A stretch of DNA of 32,037 bases from Bacteroidales bacterium (GTDB lineage Bacteria > Bacteroidota > Bacteroidia > Bacteroidales > UBA932), in NCBI GenBank assembly GCA_024398125.1, contig JAKSJO010000027.1, forward strand, positions 1 through 32,037, written 5' to 3'. Both the position numbers and the translations under genes were made by a program. Shown one piece after another: positions 1 through 7,917 of the stretch; position 1 is the first letter of the stretch, and every line of letters begins with the position of its first letter. The notes under the pieces were generated by a model. The model was not told where the DNA came from. It ran no database searches and was given only the letters and a program-made list of their open reading frames with translations.

Positions 1-77
1 GTGATGAACACTTCCTCGTTTGACATATCCTTGAAAGCTACAAGACGGTAGGTTTCGGGATGAATTGCGTTCTTCAT
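1..77 (-). CDS. rpmE2: Ribosomal protein L31 type B, 5' part only
   Basis: The reverse strand from 77 reads MKNAIHPETYRLVAFKDMSN and continues EEVFI to the window edge: 25 codons of the start of a protein. The pattern 'M-K-x-x-I-H-P-E-x-Y-R-x-V-x-F-K-D-M-S-N' is the hallmark N-terminus of L31 type B, the zinc-free form lacking the CxxC pair of type A. L31 sits in the large ribosomal subunit at the intersubunit bridge. The rest of the gene lies outside the window. A good Bacteroidota promoter lies 39 to 69 bases upstream. Confidence 0.9.
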   Translation of the reverse strand, partial: MKNAIHPETYRLVAFKDMSNEEVFI

Positions 78-115
78 TTCTTTAAATATTTAAAGTACTT
101 TGTTTAAACAGTCCA

Positions 116-146
116 CAAATATAGGAATTATTTCCATAATGACAAT
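116..146 (-). promoter_or_regulatory. Promoter of the L31 gene
   Basis: On the minus strand there is ATTG, 19 bases, then TATATTTG (116-123). This fits the Bacteroidota housekeeping consensus TTTG-N19-21-TAnnTTTG with one mismatch in the -33 box. It lies between the end of the DUF1343 gene and the L31 start codon and predicts a leader of about 35 bases. Confidence 0.65.
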
Positions 147-153
147 GGATTAC

Positions 154-1224
154 CTATTTAAATCTGTACGGAGAGTCATCATAGAGCGCAAATCGCTTAG
201 CCTTGCGCACCCATTTCTGTTCCTCAAGCTTCACATGCTCCTGTACCACATCGAATGTGATGCTTCCCTTAAGGTAGGCCTCGATGACCGGATCCGCCAG
301 TTTCCTGAAGAAGCCCTCGTCATAGCGGAACTCGGGATAGCGCTCCGAGAAGTAATGCATGAGCTGGAGTGTATGCAGCAGCGAATGATACTCCACACCC
401 GGACTCAGCAGTATCTGATAACCCTGGCATCGCTTTCCGGCATATCGGCCAGCCGCAGGCGTGAACGAGCATGGACGCATGTAGACACCCTCCGGGGCAG
501 GCAGACGATCCGACGATGAAGTAGCTATGAACGGAGCTCCTATATACTCGTATGGACGCGCAGTACCGATACCCGGGCATATTGTGGTATTGTTCCACAG
601 TCCTCCACCGCTGTACATGTCGCAGGTGAACATTCCAGGGATGTCAGATGCAGGGGCGATAGCCCAAGGAACGAGCTGACGGGTTGAATCGCTTGCCAGC
701 GCAGAAATGATATGAAGCGCATACTTGGCTCCAATCTCATTATAATAAAGGTGCGCAAGCTCGCCAAGGGTCAGTCCATGGCGATGCGCAACCCTCGGAA
801 CCCAAACCTCGGGATCGACAGCCGGAATGGTACCTTCCACTACCCTGCCTGCAGGATTGATATGGTCGACCACATACAGCGACGGGCACTCCTCGACATC
901 AAGTTCAGCCATTGCGCTCATGAGATGGAACACATCACGGGTGAAATTGAAATACCTTGAGCCAACATCCTGGATTTCCACAACCACCGCATCAAGGCCA
1001 CGGATGATTTCCATGTCGAACTCGATATGGTTGGTCTCAGGTGTCAGTTCAGCCCCGACAGGACAGAAGATCCGCACAAGATTGCCACGCTCGCTGAAAA
1101 GATCATACATATAGCGCCTGCGAGCCGTATCGTAGCAGTTCTGGGTACAGAAACAGCCGACCTTGCCCTCTCGCAAAGCCTTGTCCATCTGGTCCTCCAG
1201 CGGAGTGGTCCTGAATGAAAACAT
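154..1224 (-). CDS. DUF1343 / NamZ-like exo-beta-N-acetylmuramidase family protein
   Basis: This 356-residue protein has the core of the DUF1343 (YbbC/NamZ) family: a segment 'VVVEIQDVGSRYFNFTRDVF' near residues 80-99 and 'VVDHINPAGRVVEGTIP' near 118-134, matching the family's 'Q-D-x-G-x-R' and 'D-x-x-N-P-x-G-x-x-V-E-G' signatures. Characterised members release MurNAc from the non-reducing end of peptidoglycan fragments. No signal peptide is visible, and the protein is shorter than the secreted members I know, so it may act in the cytoplasm on recycled wall fragments. The start codon lies 3 bases after the glmM stop, so the two are almost certainly cotranscribed; both concern wall amino sugars. 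The family is well supported, the exact substrate is inferred. Confidence 0.8.
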   Translation of the reverse strand: MFSFRTTPLEDQMDKALREGKVGCFCTQNCYDTARRRYMYDLFSERGNLVRIFCPVGAELTPETNHIEFDMEIIRGLDAVVVEIQDVGSRYFNFTRDVFHLMSAMAELDVEECPSLYVVDHINPAGRVVEGTIPAVDPEVWVPRVAHRHGLTLGELAHLYYNEIGAKYALHIISALASDSTRQLVPWAIAPASDIPGMFTCDMYSGGGLWNNTTICPGIGTARPYEYIGAPFIATSSSDRLPAPEGVYMRPCSFTPAAGRYAGKRCQGYQILLSPGVEYHSLLHTLQLMHYFSERYPEFRYDEGFFRKLADPVIEAYLKGSITFDVVQEHVKLEEQKWVRKAKRFALYDDSPYRFK

Positions 1225-1227
1225 AGA

Positions 1228-2646
1228 CTACGCCCCCATGATTCCGTTTGCAATCGCAATTACCTGCTCGGCGAGAGCCTCTGCCTCGGCCATGGCTGGA
1301 GCCTCGGCATAGATGCGGATGATAGGCTCGGTGTTCGAACGACGAAGATGTACCCACTTGCGTTCAGCCTCGAAACTGATCTTCACGCCATCGATGGTAT
1401 TGATATCCTCCTTTGCGAAGACGTTCTTCATCTCCTCGAGAATCTTGTCGATGAGAGCGCTGTCCGAAAGCTGGATCTTGTTCTTGGCAATATGATACTC
1501 TGGATAGGTCTTCTTAAGTTCGCTTACCTTCATGTTCTTGTGAGCGAGGTTTGAAAGGAACAGGGCAACACCAACCATAGCATCACGTCCACTGTGGATT
1601 GCAGGATAGATCACACCTCCATTACCCTCGCCACCTATGATGGCACCCTTGTCATGCATGAGGGTAGTGACATTCACCTCGCCGACAGCGGCAGCATGAT
1701 AAACTCCACCGTGCCTCTCGGTCACATCACGAAGCGCACGCGAAGAAGAAAGATTGCTTACTGTACAGATATCCTTTACACCCTCCTTCTCGGCAAGCTC
1801 CAGGAGATAGTCAGCGACACTCACAAGAGTATACTCCTCAACGAAAGGATCGCCATTTTCACAGATAAGAGCGAGACGGTCCACATCAGGATCGACACTG
1901 ATACCGAAATCAGCATTGTTTGCAACGACAGCTGCGCTCAGATCTACAAGGTTTGCAGGAAGCGGCTCAGGATTATGTGCAAAGTTGCCGGTTGGCTCAC
2001 AGTTCAGCTTAACGCACTCTACGCCCATTCTCTCAAGCATGCGGGGCATGATGAGACCGCCGACTGAATTGACTGCATCAAGAACAACCTTGAAGCCGGC
2101 ATTGCGAACTGCCTCAAGATCCACGGCAGGAAGTTCGAGAACCTTGTCGAGATGCTCCTCGGTAAAATCATGCTCGGTCATCTTTCCAAGCTCATCTACA
2201 GGAGCGAAATCGAAATCCTCGCTCTCGGCACAGTCAAGGATAGCCTGACCCTCCGCAGCATTGAGGAACTCGCCTTTCTCGTTAAGGAGCTTGAGAGCAT
2301 TCCACTGACGAGGATTATGTGAAGCTGTAAGGATGATACCGCCATCGGCACCGCTGAGGATAACAGCCATCTCTGTGGTAGGGGTAGAAGCGAAACCAGC
2401 CTTGATCACGTCAACTCCACAGGCAACGAGGGTACCGCAAACCAGCTGCTCAACCATCTCGCCGCTGAGACGGGCATCCTTGCCGACAACGACACGGTAA
2501 CGCTCCCCTGCCTCATGAGGACGACGCTCGCGAAGCTTGGCACAATATGCGTATGTGAATTTAACAATATCCATAGGGGTCAGACCCTCACCTACTGGAC
2601 CTCCGATGGTACCACGTATACCTGAAATTGACTTGATAAGTGACAT
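1228..2646 (-). CDS. glmM: Phosphoglucosamine mutase (phosphohexomutase family)
   Basis: The enzyme converts glucosamine-6-phosphate to glucosamine-1-phosphate on the way to UDP-GlcNAc. At 472 residues it has the four alpha-D-phosphohexomutase domains: the N-terminal 'SISGIRGTIGG', the phosphoserine loop TASHNPRQWNALK (Ser109), the Mg-binding loop DPDVDRL (Asp251, 253, 255), the sugar loop GGEGNGGV (about 338-344) and the C-terminal phosphate-binding RRSNTEPIIRIYAE. The start SISGIRG and the E-G-N-G sugar loop favour GlmM over a general phosphoglucomutase, though the family is promiscuous. It is the first gene of a two-gene unit with the NamZ-like gene, and has its own promoter divergent from the tRNA promoter. 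Confidence 0.88.
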   Translation of the reverse strand: MSLIKSISGIRGTIGGPVGEGLTPMDIVKFTYAYCAKLRERRPHEAGERYRVVVGKDARLSGEMVEQLVCGTLVACGVDVIKAGFASTPTTEMAVILSGADGGIILTASHNPRQWNALKLLNEKGEFLNAAEGQAILDCAESEDFDFAPVDELGKMTEHDFTEEHLDKVLELPAVDLEAVRNAGFKVVLDAVNSVGGLIMPRMLERMGVECVKLNCEPTGNFAHNPEPLPANLVDLSAAVVANNADFGISVDPDVDRLALICENGDPFVEEYTLVSVADYLLELAEKEGVKDICTVSNLSSSRALRDVTERHGGVYHAAAVGEVNVTTLMHDKGAIIGGEGNGGVIYPAIHSGRDAMVGVALFLSNLAHKNMKVSELKKTYPEYHIAKNKIQLSDSALIDKILEEMKNVFAKEDINTIDGVKISFEAERKWVHLRRSNTEPIIRIYAEAPAMAEAEALAEQVIAIANGIMGA

Positions 2647-2662
2647 GTTGCTTTATTTTTTA

Positions 2663-2694
2663 CAAAAATAGTTAAATAGATTTGCAGATTCAAG
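2663..2694 (-). promoter_or_regulatory. Promoter of glmM
   Basis: The minus strand has CTTG, 20 bases, then a perfect -7 box TATTTTTG (2663-2670), giving a short leader before the glmM ATG at 2646. It overlaps the divergent tRNA promoter: both sets of boxes lie within about 50 bp. Confidence 0.6.
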
Positions 2695-2711
2695 AATTCT
2701 TACTACCTTTG
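2681..2711 (+). promoter_or_regulatory. Promoter of tRNA-Glu
   Basis: TTTG (2681-2684), exactly 19 bases, then TACCTTTG (2704-2711): a full match to the Bacteroidota consensus. Transcription would begin about 13 bases before the mature tRNA. Confidence 0.85.
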
Positions 2712-2728
2712 TAAAACCAAACAGAAAT

Positions 2729-2803
2729 GCTCGGTTCGTATAACGGTTAGTACCCAAGATTCTCAATCTTGTAATAGGAGTTCGATTCTCCTACCGAGTA
2801 CCA
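2729..2803 (+). tRNA. tRNA-Glu (anticodon CTC)
   Basis: The 75-base cloverleaf folds completely. The acceptor stem is GCTCGGT (2729-2735) with ACCGAGT (2793-2799), the first pair being G-U. The D arm is GTA/TAC. The anticodon stem CAAGA/TCTTG encloses loop TTCTCAA with anticodon CTC at 2762-2764. The T arm is AGGAG/CTCCT with loop TTCGATT. The discriminator is A and the CCA end is encoded (2801-2803). CTC reads GAG, hence glutamate. It is a stand-alone gene with its own promoter and terminator. Confidence 0.96.
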
Positions 2804-2809
2804 CAAAAG

Positions 2810-2834
2810 AGGATGACGCAAGTCATCCTTTTTT
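2810..2834 (+). terminator. Intrinsic terminator of tRNA-Glu
   Basis: An 8-bp stem AGGATGAC / GTCATCCT closed by a GCAA tetraloop and followed by six T residues, six bases after the tRNA CCA end. Confidence 0.88.
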
Positions 2835-2856
2835 CGTATTCATAGCTGGAATACAA

Positions 2857-2886
2857 AAAGAGAGTGGCCGTATGACCACTCTCTTT
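2857..2886 (-). terminator. Intrinsic terminator of the DUF4332 gene
   Basis: An 11-bp perfect stem (2857-2867 with 2876-2886) and an 8-base loop. Read on the minus strand it ends in a T-run (the complement of AAAAA at 2855-2859). It lies 20 bases past the DUF4332 stop. Confidence 0.85.
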
Positions 2887-2905
2887 ATATTTGGTATATG
2901 ACAGA

Positions 2906-3313
2906 CTAGTAGGTGATGACTCCTGGGAGCTCCTTAGCCTGATCAACCATACGCTGAACCTCGATGACAGCAGGAACGCGGCCACAAATGTGCTTTGCCT
3001 CGTTAACCTCAGCGCACTTTGCAGCGAGATTGGCAGGAACACGATGAGCAAGTTCCTTAACAGTATCAACACCGGCAGCCTCAAGAAGTTCTGCGAACTG
3101 AGGGCCGATACCCTTGATTCTATAAAGGTCTGCGTGATTTGTCCAGGTAAGAATAAGCTTGCCGCTGATTCCGGTAGCCTCCTCAAGAGCTTTGCGGCCA
3201 GCAGGAGCCTTGCACTTCTCAAGAAGCTGATCTGAGTTTTCAATACCAGCAGCGATGAGTTTCTCTGCATAAACAGGGCCGATGCCCTCAACGTCGATAA
3301 TCTTGTATGCCAT
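2906..3313 (-). CDS. DUF4332 helix-hairpin-helix protein
   Basis: A 135-residue protein built from two helix-hairpin-helix units: 'DVEGIGPVYAEKLIAAGI' (about residues 6-23) and 'RIKGIGPQFAELLEAAGV' (about 65-82). The G-I-G-P hairpins resemble those that bind the DNA backbone non-specifically, so a nucleic-acid-binding role is likely but not shown. The open frame extends upstream to 3370, but a good promoter at 3341-3371 lies inside that extension, so I place the start at 3313 (MAYKII). It is a single-gene unit between its own promoter and terminator. Confidence 0.82.
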   Translation of the reverse strand: MAYKIIDVEGIGPVYAEKLIAAGIENSDQLLEKCKAPAGRKALEEATGISGKLILTWTNHADLYRIKGIGPQFAELLEAAGVDTVKELAHRVPANLAAKCAEVNEAKHICGRVPAVIEVQRMVDQAKELPGVITY

Positions 3314-3340
3314 AGTTATGATGATTAGTTTCCGTATCCG

Positions 3341-3371
3341 CAAGTATACGCATAAATAATGAATAATCAAA
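3341..3371 (-). promoter_or_regulatory. Promoter of the DUF4332 gene
   Basis: The minus strand has TTTG (3368-3371), exactly 19 bases, then TATACTTG (3341-3348), one mismatch from the -7 consensus. It decides the start codon at 3313 rather than 3370. Confidence 0.75.
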
Positions 3372-3386
3372 TGTTAACAACAAAAA

Positions 3387-3410
3387 ACGGCCGGAGTTTT
3401 CTCCGGCCGT
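3387..3410 (-). terminator. Intrinsic terminator of the TPR-yebC unit
   Basis: A 10-bp GC-rich stem ACGGCCGGAG / CTCCGGCCGT with a TTTT loop. On the minus strand it is followed by a T-run (complement of AAAAAA at 3382-3387). It lies 20 bases beyond the yebC stop. Confidence 0.9.
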
Positions 3411-3429
3411 ACATATGTCATTGAAGCGA

Positions 3430-4182
3430 TTACTCAGCAGCTGGCATAAGGTTGGTGTAAACGTTGGTAACGTCCTCATCATCCTCGAGAAGATTGGTAA
3501 GCTTGTCGAGAGCCGCTCTCTGCTCATCAGAGACCTCCTTGAGGTCAACGTTAGGAATACGCTCGAAACCTCCGGATACGAGCTCGTAGCCAGCCTCCTC
3601 GATATACTTCTGGAGTGAACCGTAAGACTCGTATGCACCGTAGATGACGATCTCCTTGGTAACGTCACCGTTCTGATCCTCATTCTCCTGCTCGAAGATT
3701 TCCTCAGCACCGTAGTCGATCATCTCAAGCTCAAGCTCCTCAAGATCGATAGGCTCGTTCTCCTTGATACGGAAAACGCACTTGTGATCGAACATGAAGC
3801 TTACGCTGCCGCTGGTTCCGAGAGTACCACCGCACTTGTTGAAGTAGCTGCGCACGTTTGCAACGGTACGGGTGTTGTTGTCGGTAGCGGTCTCTACGAG
3901 ATAAGCGATACCATGAGGGCCATATCCTTCGTAAAGAATCTCCTTGAAATCACCGAGAGTCTTATCGGTAGCCTTCTTGATGGCACGCTCGATGTTCTCC
4001 TTAGGCATCTGCTCAGAACGAGCCTCAGCGATGAGAGCACGGAGACGTGGGTTGCCGGTAACATCAGAACCGCCGTTCTTCACAGCGATGGTGATTTCCT
4101 TTCCAAGCTTGGTAAATACGCGGGCCATGTGGCCCCATCTCTTCATCTTTCTTTCCTTACGGAACTCAAATGCTCTTCCCAT
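3430..4182 (-). CDS. yebC: YebC/PmpR family protein
   Basis: At 250 residues it is the usual length of the YebC/TACO1 family. The N-terminus MGRAFEFRKERKMKRWGHMA, the 'GNPRLRALIAEARSEQMPKENIERAIKKA' helix region and 'YEGYGPHGIAYLVETATDNNTRT' are family signatures. Members were first described as DNA-binding regulators; more recent work ties the family to ribosomal translation of difficult proline-rich stretches. The C-terminal third is very acidic (E-E-I-F-E-Q-E-N-E-D). It follows the TPR gene by 12 bases and ends at a strong terminator, forming a two-gene operon. Confidence 0.92.
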   Translation of the reverse strand: MGRAFEFRKERKMKRWGHMARVFTKLGKEITIAVKNGGSDVTGNPRLRALIAEARSEQMPKENIERAIKKATDKTLGDFKEILYEGYGPHGIAYLVETATDNNTRTVANVRSYFNKCGGTLGTSGSVSFMFDHKCVFRIKENEPIDLEELELEMIDYGAEEIFEQENEDQNGDVTKEIVIYGAYESYGSLQKYIEEAGYELVSGGFERIPNVDLKEVSDEQRAALDKLTNLLEDDEDVTNVYTNLMPAAE

Positions 4183-4194
4183 GATCCAATATGA

Positions 4195-4875
4195 TTACTT
4201 TGCCTCGATTCTGCTGATGTACTTTTCGATATCGTATGCCTCGATTGAAGTAGGATATGACTCCTTGATCTTGTTGTAGCAAGCAAGTGCCTGTGCATCG
4301 TTACCCATCTCCTCGTAAGCTACGCCAGCCTTGAGAAGATAGTCAGCCGAGAACATGTTGTCGCTCATTGAAGCAGCCTTCTCGAAGCACTTTACAGCCT
4401 CTGCATAGTTCTCGAGACCTACATATGCGTCACCGATGTTTGCAGTAGCGCGGGCAGCGAGGATCTTGTCCTTGCCATTGTACTTCTTGAGGTAGTCGAT
4501 AGCAGCCTGCCAGTTGCCAGCCTGAAGCTCGCAGATACCTGCGTAGAAGTTCACAGCTGCACCAGCCTTGTTGCCATACTTCTTTGCGATGTCGGCAAAA
4601 CCGAGATTGTTTCCGTCACCTTCGAGTGCAAGAGCATACTCACCTGCAGCGAAGCTGGCCTCAGCCTTGTACATCTGCTCCATTGCATCCCTCTGCTGTG
4701 GCTTGAGGATGAACTGGGTGTATGCGAGAACGCCGAGACCGATCACGAGAGCCGCGATCAGCACACCATAGATAGTCTTCTTGTTTTCATCGAGGAACTG
4801 CTCGGTCTTTGAAACTGTCTCCTGGATAGCCTCCTGACGAGCTGCCTCCTGCTCTGTAAGTTTTGTATTAGCCAT
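4195..4875 (-). CDS. Inner-membrane TPR protein (YfgM-like layout)
   Basis: A 226-residue protein with a cytoplasmic N-tail, one membrane segment at about residues 36-56 (IYGVLIAALVIGLGVLAYTQ) and a long C-terminal part of tetratricopeptide repeats (for example 'GNWQAAIDYLKKY', 'ENYAEAVKCFEKAASM', 'GNDAQALACYNKIKESYP'). The layout of a single anchor plus exported TPRs resembles YfgM-type proteins that assist envelope chaperones, but orthology is not established here. It is the first gene of the unit with yebC and has a recognisable promoter. Confidence 0.8.
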   Translation of the reverse strand: MANTKLTEQEAARQEAIQETVSKTEQFLDENKKTIYGVLIAALVIGLGVLAYTQFILKPQQRDAMEQMYKAEASFAAGEYALALEGDGNNLGFADIAKKYGNKAGAAVNFYAGICELQAGNWQAAIDYLKKYNGKDKILAARATANIGDAYVGLENYAEAVKCFEKAASMSDNMFSADYLLKAGVAYEEMGNDAQALACYNKIKESYPTSIEAYDIEKYISRIEAK

Positions 4876-4911
4876 ATTGTTTTAAATTTTATATTATCGC
4901 GTAATAGCTGA

Positions 4912-4943
4912 CAAAGATACATTTTTTCAACGAATGATACAAT
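4912..4943 (-). promoter_or_regulatory. Promoter of the TPR-yebC operon
   Basis: The minus strand has ATTG, 20 bases, then a perfect -7 box TATCTTTG (4912-4919), 37 bases upstream of the TPR start codon. Confidence 0.7.
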
Positions 4944-4962
4944 ATATATGGCCGAGAAAGAC

Positions 4963-4991
4963 AAGGTCCGGACAGAATATGCCCGGACCTT
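4963..4991 (-). terminator. Probable terminator of the folE-DUF4301 run
   Basis: A 9-bp stem AAGGTCCGG (4963-4971) / CCGGACCTT (4983-4991) with an 11-base loop. It lies between the DUF4301 stop (5044) and the TPR promoter. The following T-run on the minus strand is poor, so confidence is moderate. Confidence 0.55.
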
Positions 4992-5043
4992 TCAATTGTA
5001 TTATCTCAGGAGTCCCCGGAAAAGGGACGCTCCACTATCAGCC

Positions 5044-6528
5044 CTATGCCTGATGTGCAGGACGGAGAAGGTCGAGAACGACCTTGACAGGGTTGAAAGT
5101 CTCGACAGGGACCTCGATGAAGCTGGTGTTCCAGTCGCTCATCGCACCGTTCCAAAGACCTGGAAGCTCGAGAGCCTTAAGCTCGCGGCCCTGGAAGCTC
5201 TTTGAACTGATGAAGCCGGCATTGTCATCCACATGCTCGATAAGATTGAAGCTGTTGCCATCCTTGTCCTTGAGGCAGCAGACGATGTCTACCGGGTTGA
5301 AATGGGTAGCCTCAGAGAGCATCTTTGAAGCGGCTGCATCAGCCTTGTTGATCTGTACGCTCTCGAGAATCTGGAGTGAGGTTGCACCCTCAGCGTCACG
5401 TACGATGAAAGGACCGCCGCCCGGCTCACCGAGATTGCGGACCATACCGCAGACACGGATAGGACGGTTGAGCTTATCGCGGAGAGCTGCAGCCTTGTCG
5501 GCACAAGCTGGAAGAGTCACGCAGAACTCCTTCTTCATGAATGCCTCAACCTCAGTGCAGAGAGCCTCTGAAGCGCCATTGTCAAGAGCCTCGATATACT
5601 TGAAGATCTGGTCTCTGAGCATAAGGCACTTGCCCATGAGAGCCTTCTTGTACTGTGCTGTAATCGGGAGAAGACGCTCGTAAGCGACGTTGTCGATGTT
5701 CTTGATGGATACAAGTTCCTCCTCTACCTTGTTAAGGTTATGGATAAGTGCACCGTGACCGGCAGGTCTGAAGAGCAGACTGCCCTCGGCGGTACGGAAA
5801 GGCTCGTTGTTCATATCAACAGCGATGGTGTCGGTAGCCTTGTCCTGATATGTGAAGCGGATGTTGTACTTCACGCCGTACTTTGCCTCATACTTTTCCT
5901 TGACCTCAGCGTATGCAGCCTCGAAAAGCTCCTTGTGCTCCGGTGAGATGGTAACGGTAAGATTGACGCTTCCGTCTGCGTTGCGCATGTAGTCCTGGCC
6001 CTCTACGAGGTGCTCTGCGAAAGCGGTTCTGCACTCGCCGTCAGCATAGCGGTGGAAACGGATAACGCCCTTAGGCTTGCTGCCGTAACCGAGACCCTTG
6101 TCGGTAAGGACCTTCTGGGTGACGCCGAGCTTGTATTCGTCGCTGTCCTCAGGCTCGCCGAACATTTCATCGGTATAGAAAGCGAAATCCTTGATCTTTG
6201 CAGCGAGCTTGGAAGCTGGAGCGTCCGAATCAAGCGACGAGCCTTCCTCAAGCTTTGCCATGCCGGCAAAAATGTCCTTGAACATACGTGAAGCCGCTCC
6301 TGATGCAGGGACGAACTTGCACTTTCCGGCAACCTTTGCGCTGTCCGCGTATGCTACAGCCTCTGCGAGAGCCTTCTCGTCAAGAACGTTGATACCTGCT
6401 TCCGGTGTGGCAGCAGCCACGATGTCAAGCCAAGGGAAGCCCTTTGCAAAGCGTTCAACCTGAGCCTCTACTGTCTGCATAGATGTTCCTCTCTCCTCAA
6501 TCTGTCTGATGTCTTCCTGGGTGTACAT
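5044..6528 (-). CDS. DUF4301 family protein
   Basis: A 494-residue soluble protein of the Bacteroidota family DUF4301. The family-typical opening 'D-I-R-Q-I-E-x-R-G', 'VERFAKGFPWLDIVAAATPEAGI' and 'KFVPASGAASRMFKDIF' are all present, followed by 'KGVIRFHRYADGECRTAFAEHL' and 'LLFRPAGHGALIHNLN'. The G-x-A-S-R-M and F-R-P-A-G-H-G-A-L blocks look like phosphate- or nucleotide-binding loops, so an enzyme acting on phosphorylated sugars or nucleotides is possible; no activity is known to me. It lies 20 bases after pdxB and ends the operon. Confidence 0.85.
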   Translation of the reverse strand: MYTQEDIRQIEERGTSMQTVEAQVERFAKGFPWLDIVAAATPEAGINVLDEKALAEAVAYADSAKVAGKCKFVPASGAASRMFKDIFAGMAKLEEGSSLDSDAPASKLAAKIKDFAFYTDEMFGEPEDSDEYKLGVTQKVLTDKGLGYGSKPKGVIRFHRYADGECRTAFAEHLVEGQDYMRNADGSVNLTVTISPEHKELFEAAYAEVKEKYEAKYGVKYNIRFTYQDKATDTIAVDMNNEPFRTAEGSLLFRPAGHGALIHNLNKVEEELVSIKNIDNVAYERLLPITAQYKKALMGKCLMLRDQIFKYIEALDNGASEALCTEVEAFMKKEFCVTLPACADKAAALRDKLNRPIRVCGMVRNLGEPGGGPFIVRDAEGATSLQILESVQINKADAAASKMLSEATHFNPVDIVCCLKDKDGNSFNLIEHVDDNAGFISSKSFQGRELKALELPGLWNGAMSDWNTSFIEVPVETFNPVKVVLDLLRPAHQA

Positions 6529-6548
6529 AGGTTATCTGGTTTTAATGT

Positions 6549-7586
6549 TTATTCAAGATAGAACTCCCTGCGGAAATTATACTCCGAACGAAGCCTTTCG
6601 AAATCTTCAGGATGCATCCTGAACATGAAATCATCCGTAAATATAGGATAATTATATTGAATTATCGATGCAATCTCGCCTTGTGTCTTTCCTCTCAGAT
6701 CGAGGACAACAGCCTCCTTGTCCTGAGTCTCCACTGAAGGGAAGTATTCAAAGAGCTCCGAGATACCGAAAAAGCGAGCGACAGCCCTGACCGCGGCAGC
6801 CGTACCGTTCTGCTTGCCCTGATACGAATACCCGGCGATGTGCGGGGTTGCGATGTTGACAAGTTCTATCAGCTCAGGATCAGGATGAGGTTCGTTGCAC
6901 CATGTATCAAGGATGACCGGACCAAGCTTGTCCATATAAGACTTGAGAGCCACCTCGTCGACCACCTCGCCACGCGATGCATTGACAAAGAAGGCGCCCG
7001 GCTTCATCTTCATGAAAAAAGACTCGTCAGCCATGCCGCGGGTTTCCGGACTCAGCGGAACATGCATCGTGACGATGTCCGAGGCTGCAAGCAGTTCGTC
7101 AAGGGAACAGAAGCCATGCTGTCCCTCAGCTTCGGCACGCGGCGGATCGTTGCGCATCACGTTGAAGCCGAGAAGCCGGGCAAAGTTCTCGACCCTGCGG
7201 CCGACATTGCCGACTCCGACTATTCCAAGCGTCGCACCGTCAAGCTTGATTCCACGCCTTGCGGCCAGTCCGTACAGCGCCGAGAACACGTAGTTCGCAA
7301 CTCCTCCGGCATTGCATCCGGCTGCATTGCGTACAAGGATGTCGTTGTCATGACACCAGTCGAGATCGATATGATCGGTTCCGATTGTCGCTGTCGCGAT
7401 CAGTCGGACCTTGCTGCCCGAGAGCAGTGCCTCGTTGCAGCGTGTACGGGTTCGTATCACAAGAGCATCTGCATCCAGCACGTCCTCGCGGCCTATCTCG
7501 AGGCCAGGCTTGTAAACAACCTCGTCGACATAGGGTTCGAAGACTCCCTGGATAAACGGAATGGCTTTATCAACTATGATTTTCAT
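6549..7586 (-). CDS. pdxB: Erythronate-4-phosphate dehydrogenase
   Basis: This NAD-dependent 2-hydroxyacid dehydrogenase oxidises 4-phosphoerythronate in the DXP-dependent route to pyridoxal 5'-phosphate. It has 345 residues, with the Rossmann motif GIVGVGNVGRRV (about 121-132), the catalytic Arg in NASRGEVVDE, and 'ATPHIAGYSYQGKQNGT' carrying the catalytic His; the H-I-A-G-Y-S-x-x-G-K sequence is typical of PdxB rather than SerA or other relatives. The C-terminal 70 residues match the PdxB dimerisation tail in position. The start overlaps the stop of the upstream DUF721 gene (ATGA), showing translational coupling. Confidence 0.93.
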   Translation of the reverse strand: MKIIVDKAIPFIQGVFEPYVDEVVYKPGLEIGREDVLDADALVIRTRTRCNEALLSGSKVRLIATATIGTDHIDLDWCHDNDILVRNAAGCNAGGVANYVFSALYGLAARRGIKLDGATLGIVGVGNVGRRVENFARLLGFNVMRNDPPRAEAEGQHGFCSLDELLAASDIVTMHVPLSPETRGMADESFFMKMKPGAFFVNASRGEVVDEVALKSYMDKLGPVILDTWCNEPHPDPELIELVNIATPHIAGYSYQGKQNGTAAAVRAVARFFGISELFEYFPSVETQDKEAVVLDLRGKTQGEIASIIQYNYPIFTDDFMFRMHPEDFERLRSEYNFRREFYLE

Positions 7587-7915
7587 TTCAAAACTAATTC
7601 ATTGATGAGTCCGACATTGGGATCATCCTTTACAAACAGGCTGTCAGACTCGAGACGGGCATTCATAGAGCGCACCAGGGCATCCTTCTGGAAAGAAAGA
7701 CGATTGCGCACGACAGATGAATCAAGGGTTATGAACAGCGTCCCGTTGCGGTAGAAGCGTCCTATGGTATGGATTGAAGCGCCCGAAACCTCATCCCACG
7801 CATCGAAAACGAGCTGGGTGTTCAGTCCGGCAGCAATCTTCATCTCGCGGATGTACTCGCCTATGAGTTCATCCATAGAAGCTGCCTTCTTGCGCTGAAT
7901 CCTGTTTTTCTCCAT
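7583..7915 (-). CDS. DUF721 protein, DciA-like
   Basis: A 110-residue protein with the DUF721 core: 'LIGEYIREMKIAAGLNTQLVFDAWDEVSG' followed by 'ASIHTIGRFYRNGTLFITLDSSVVRNRLSFQKDALVRSMN'. DUF721 proteins include DciA, which helps load the replicative helicase DnaB in bacteria lacking DnaC. The position directly after recF (2-base gap) matches the recF-DUF721 pairing common in this phylum and supports a replication role. It overlaps pdxB by 4 bases. Confidence 0.85.
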   Translation of the reverse strand: MEKNRIQRKKAASMDELIGEYIREMKIAAGLNTQLVFDAWDEVSGASIHTIGRFYRNGTLFITLDSSVVRNRLSFQKDALVRSMNARLESDSLFVKDDPNVGLINELVLK

Positions 7916-7917
7916 TT

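Noticed and set aside
6840-7754. 304-codon plus-strand frame over pdxB
   Set aside because: Antisense shadow of pdxB and the DUF721 gene; no recognisable features.
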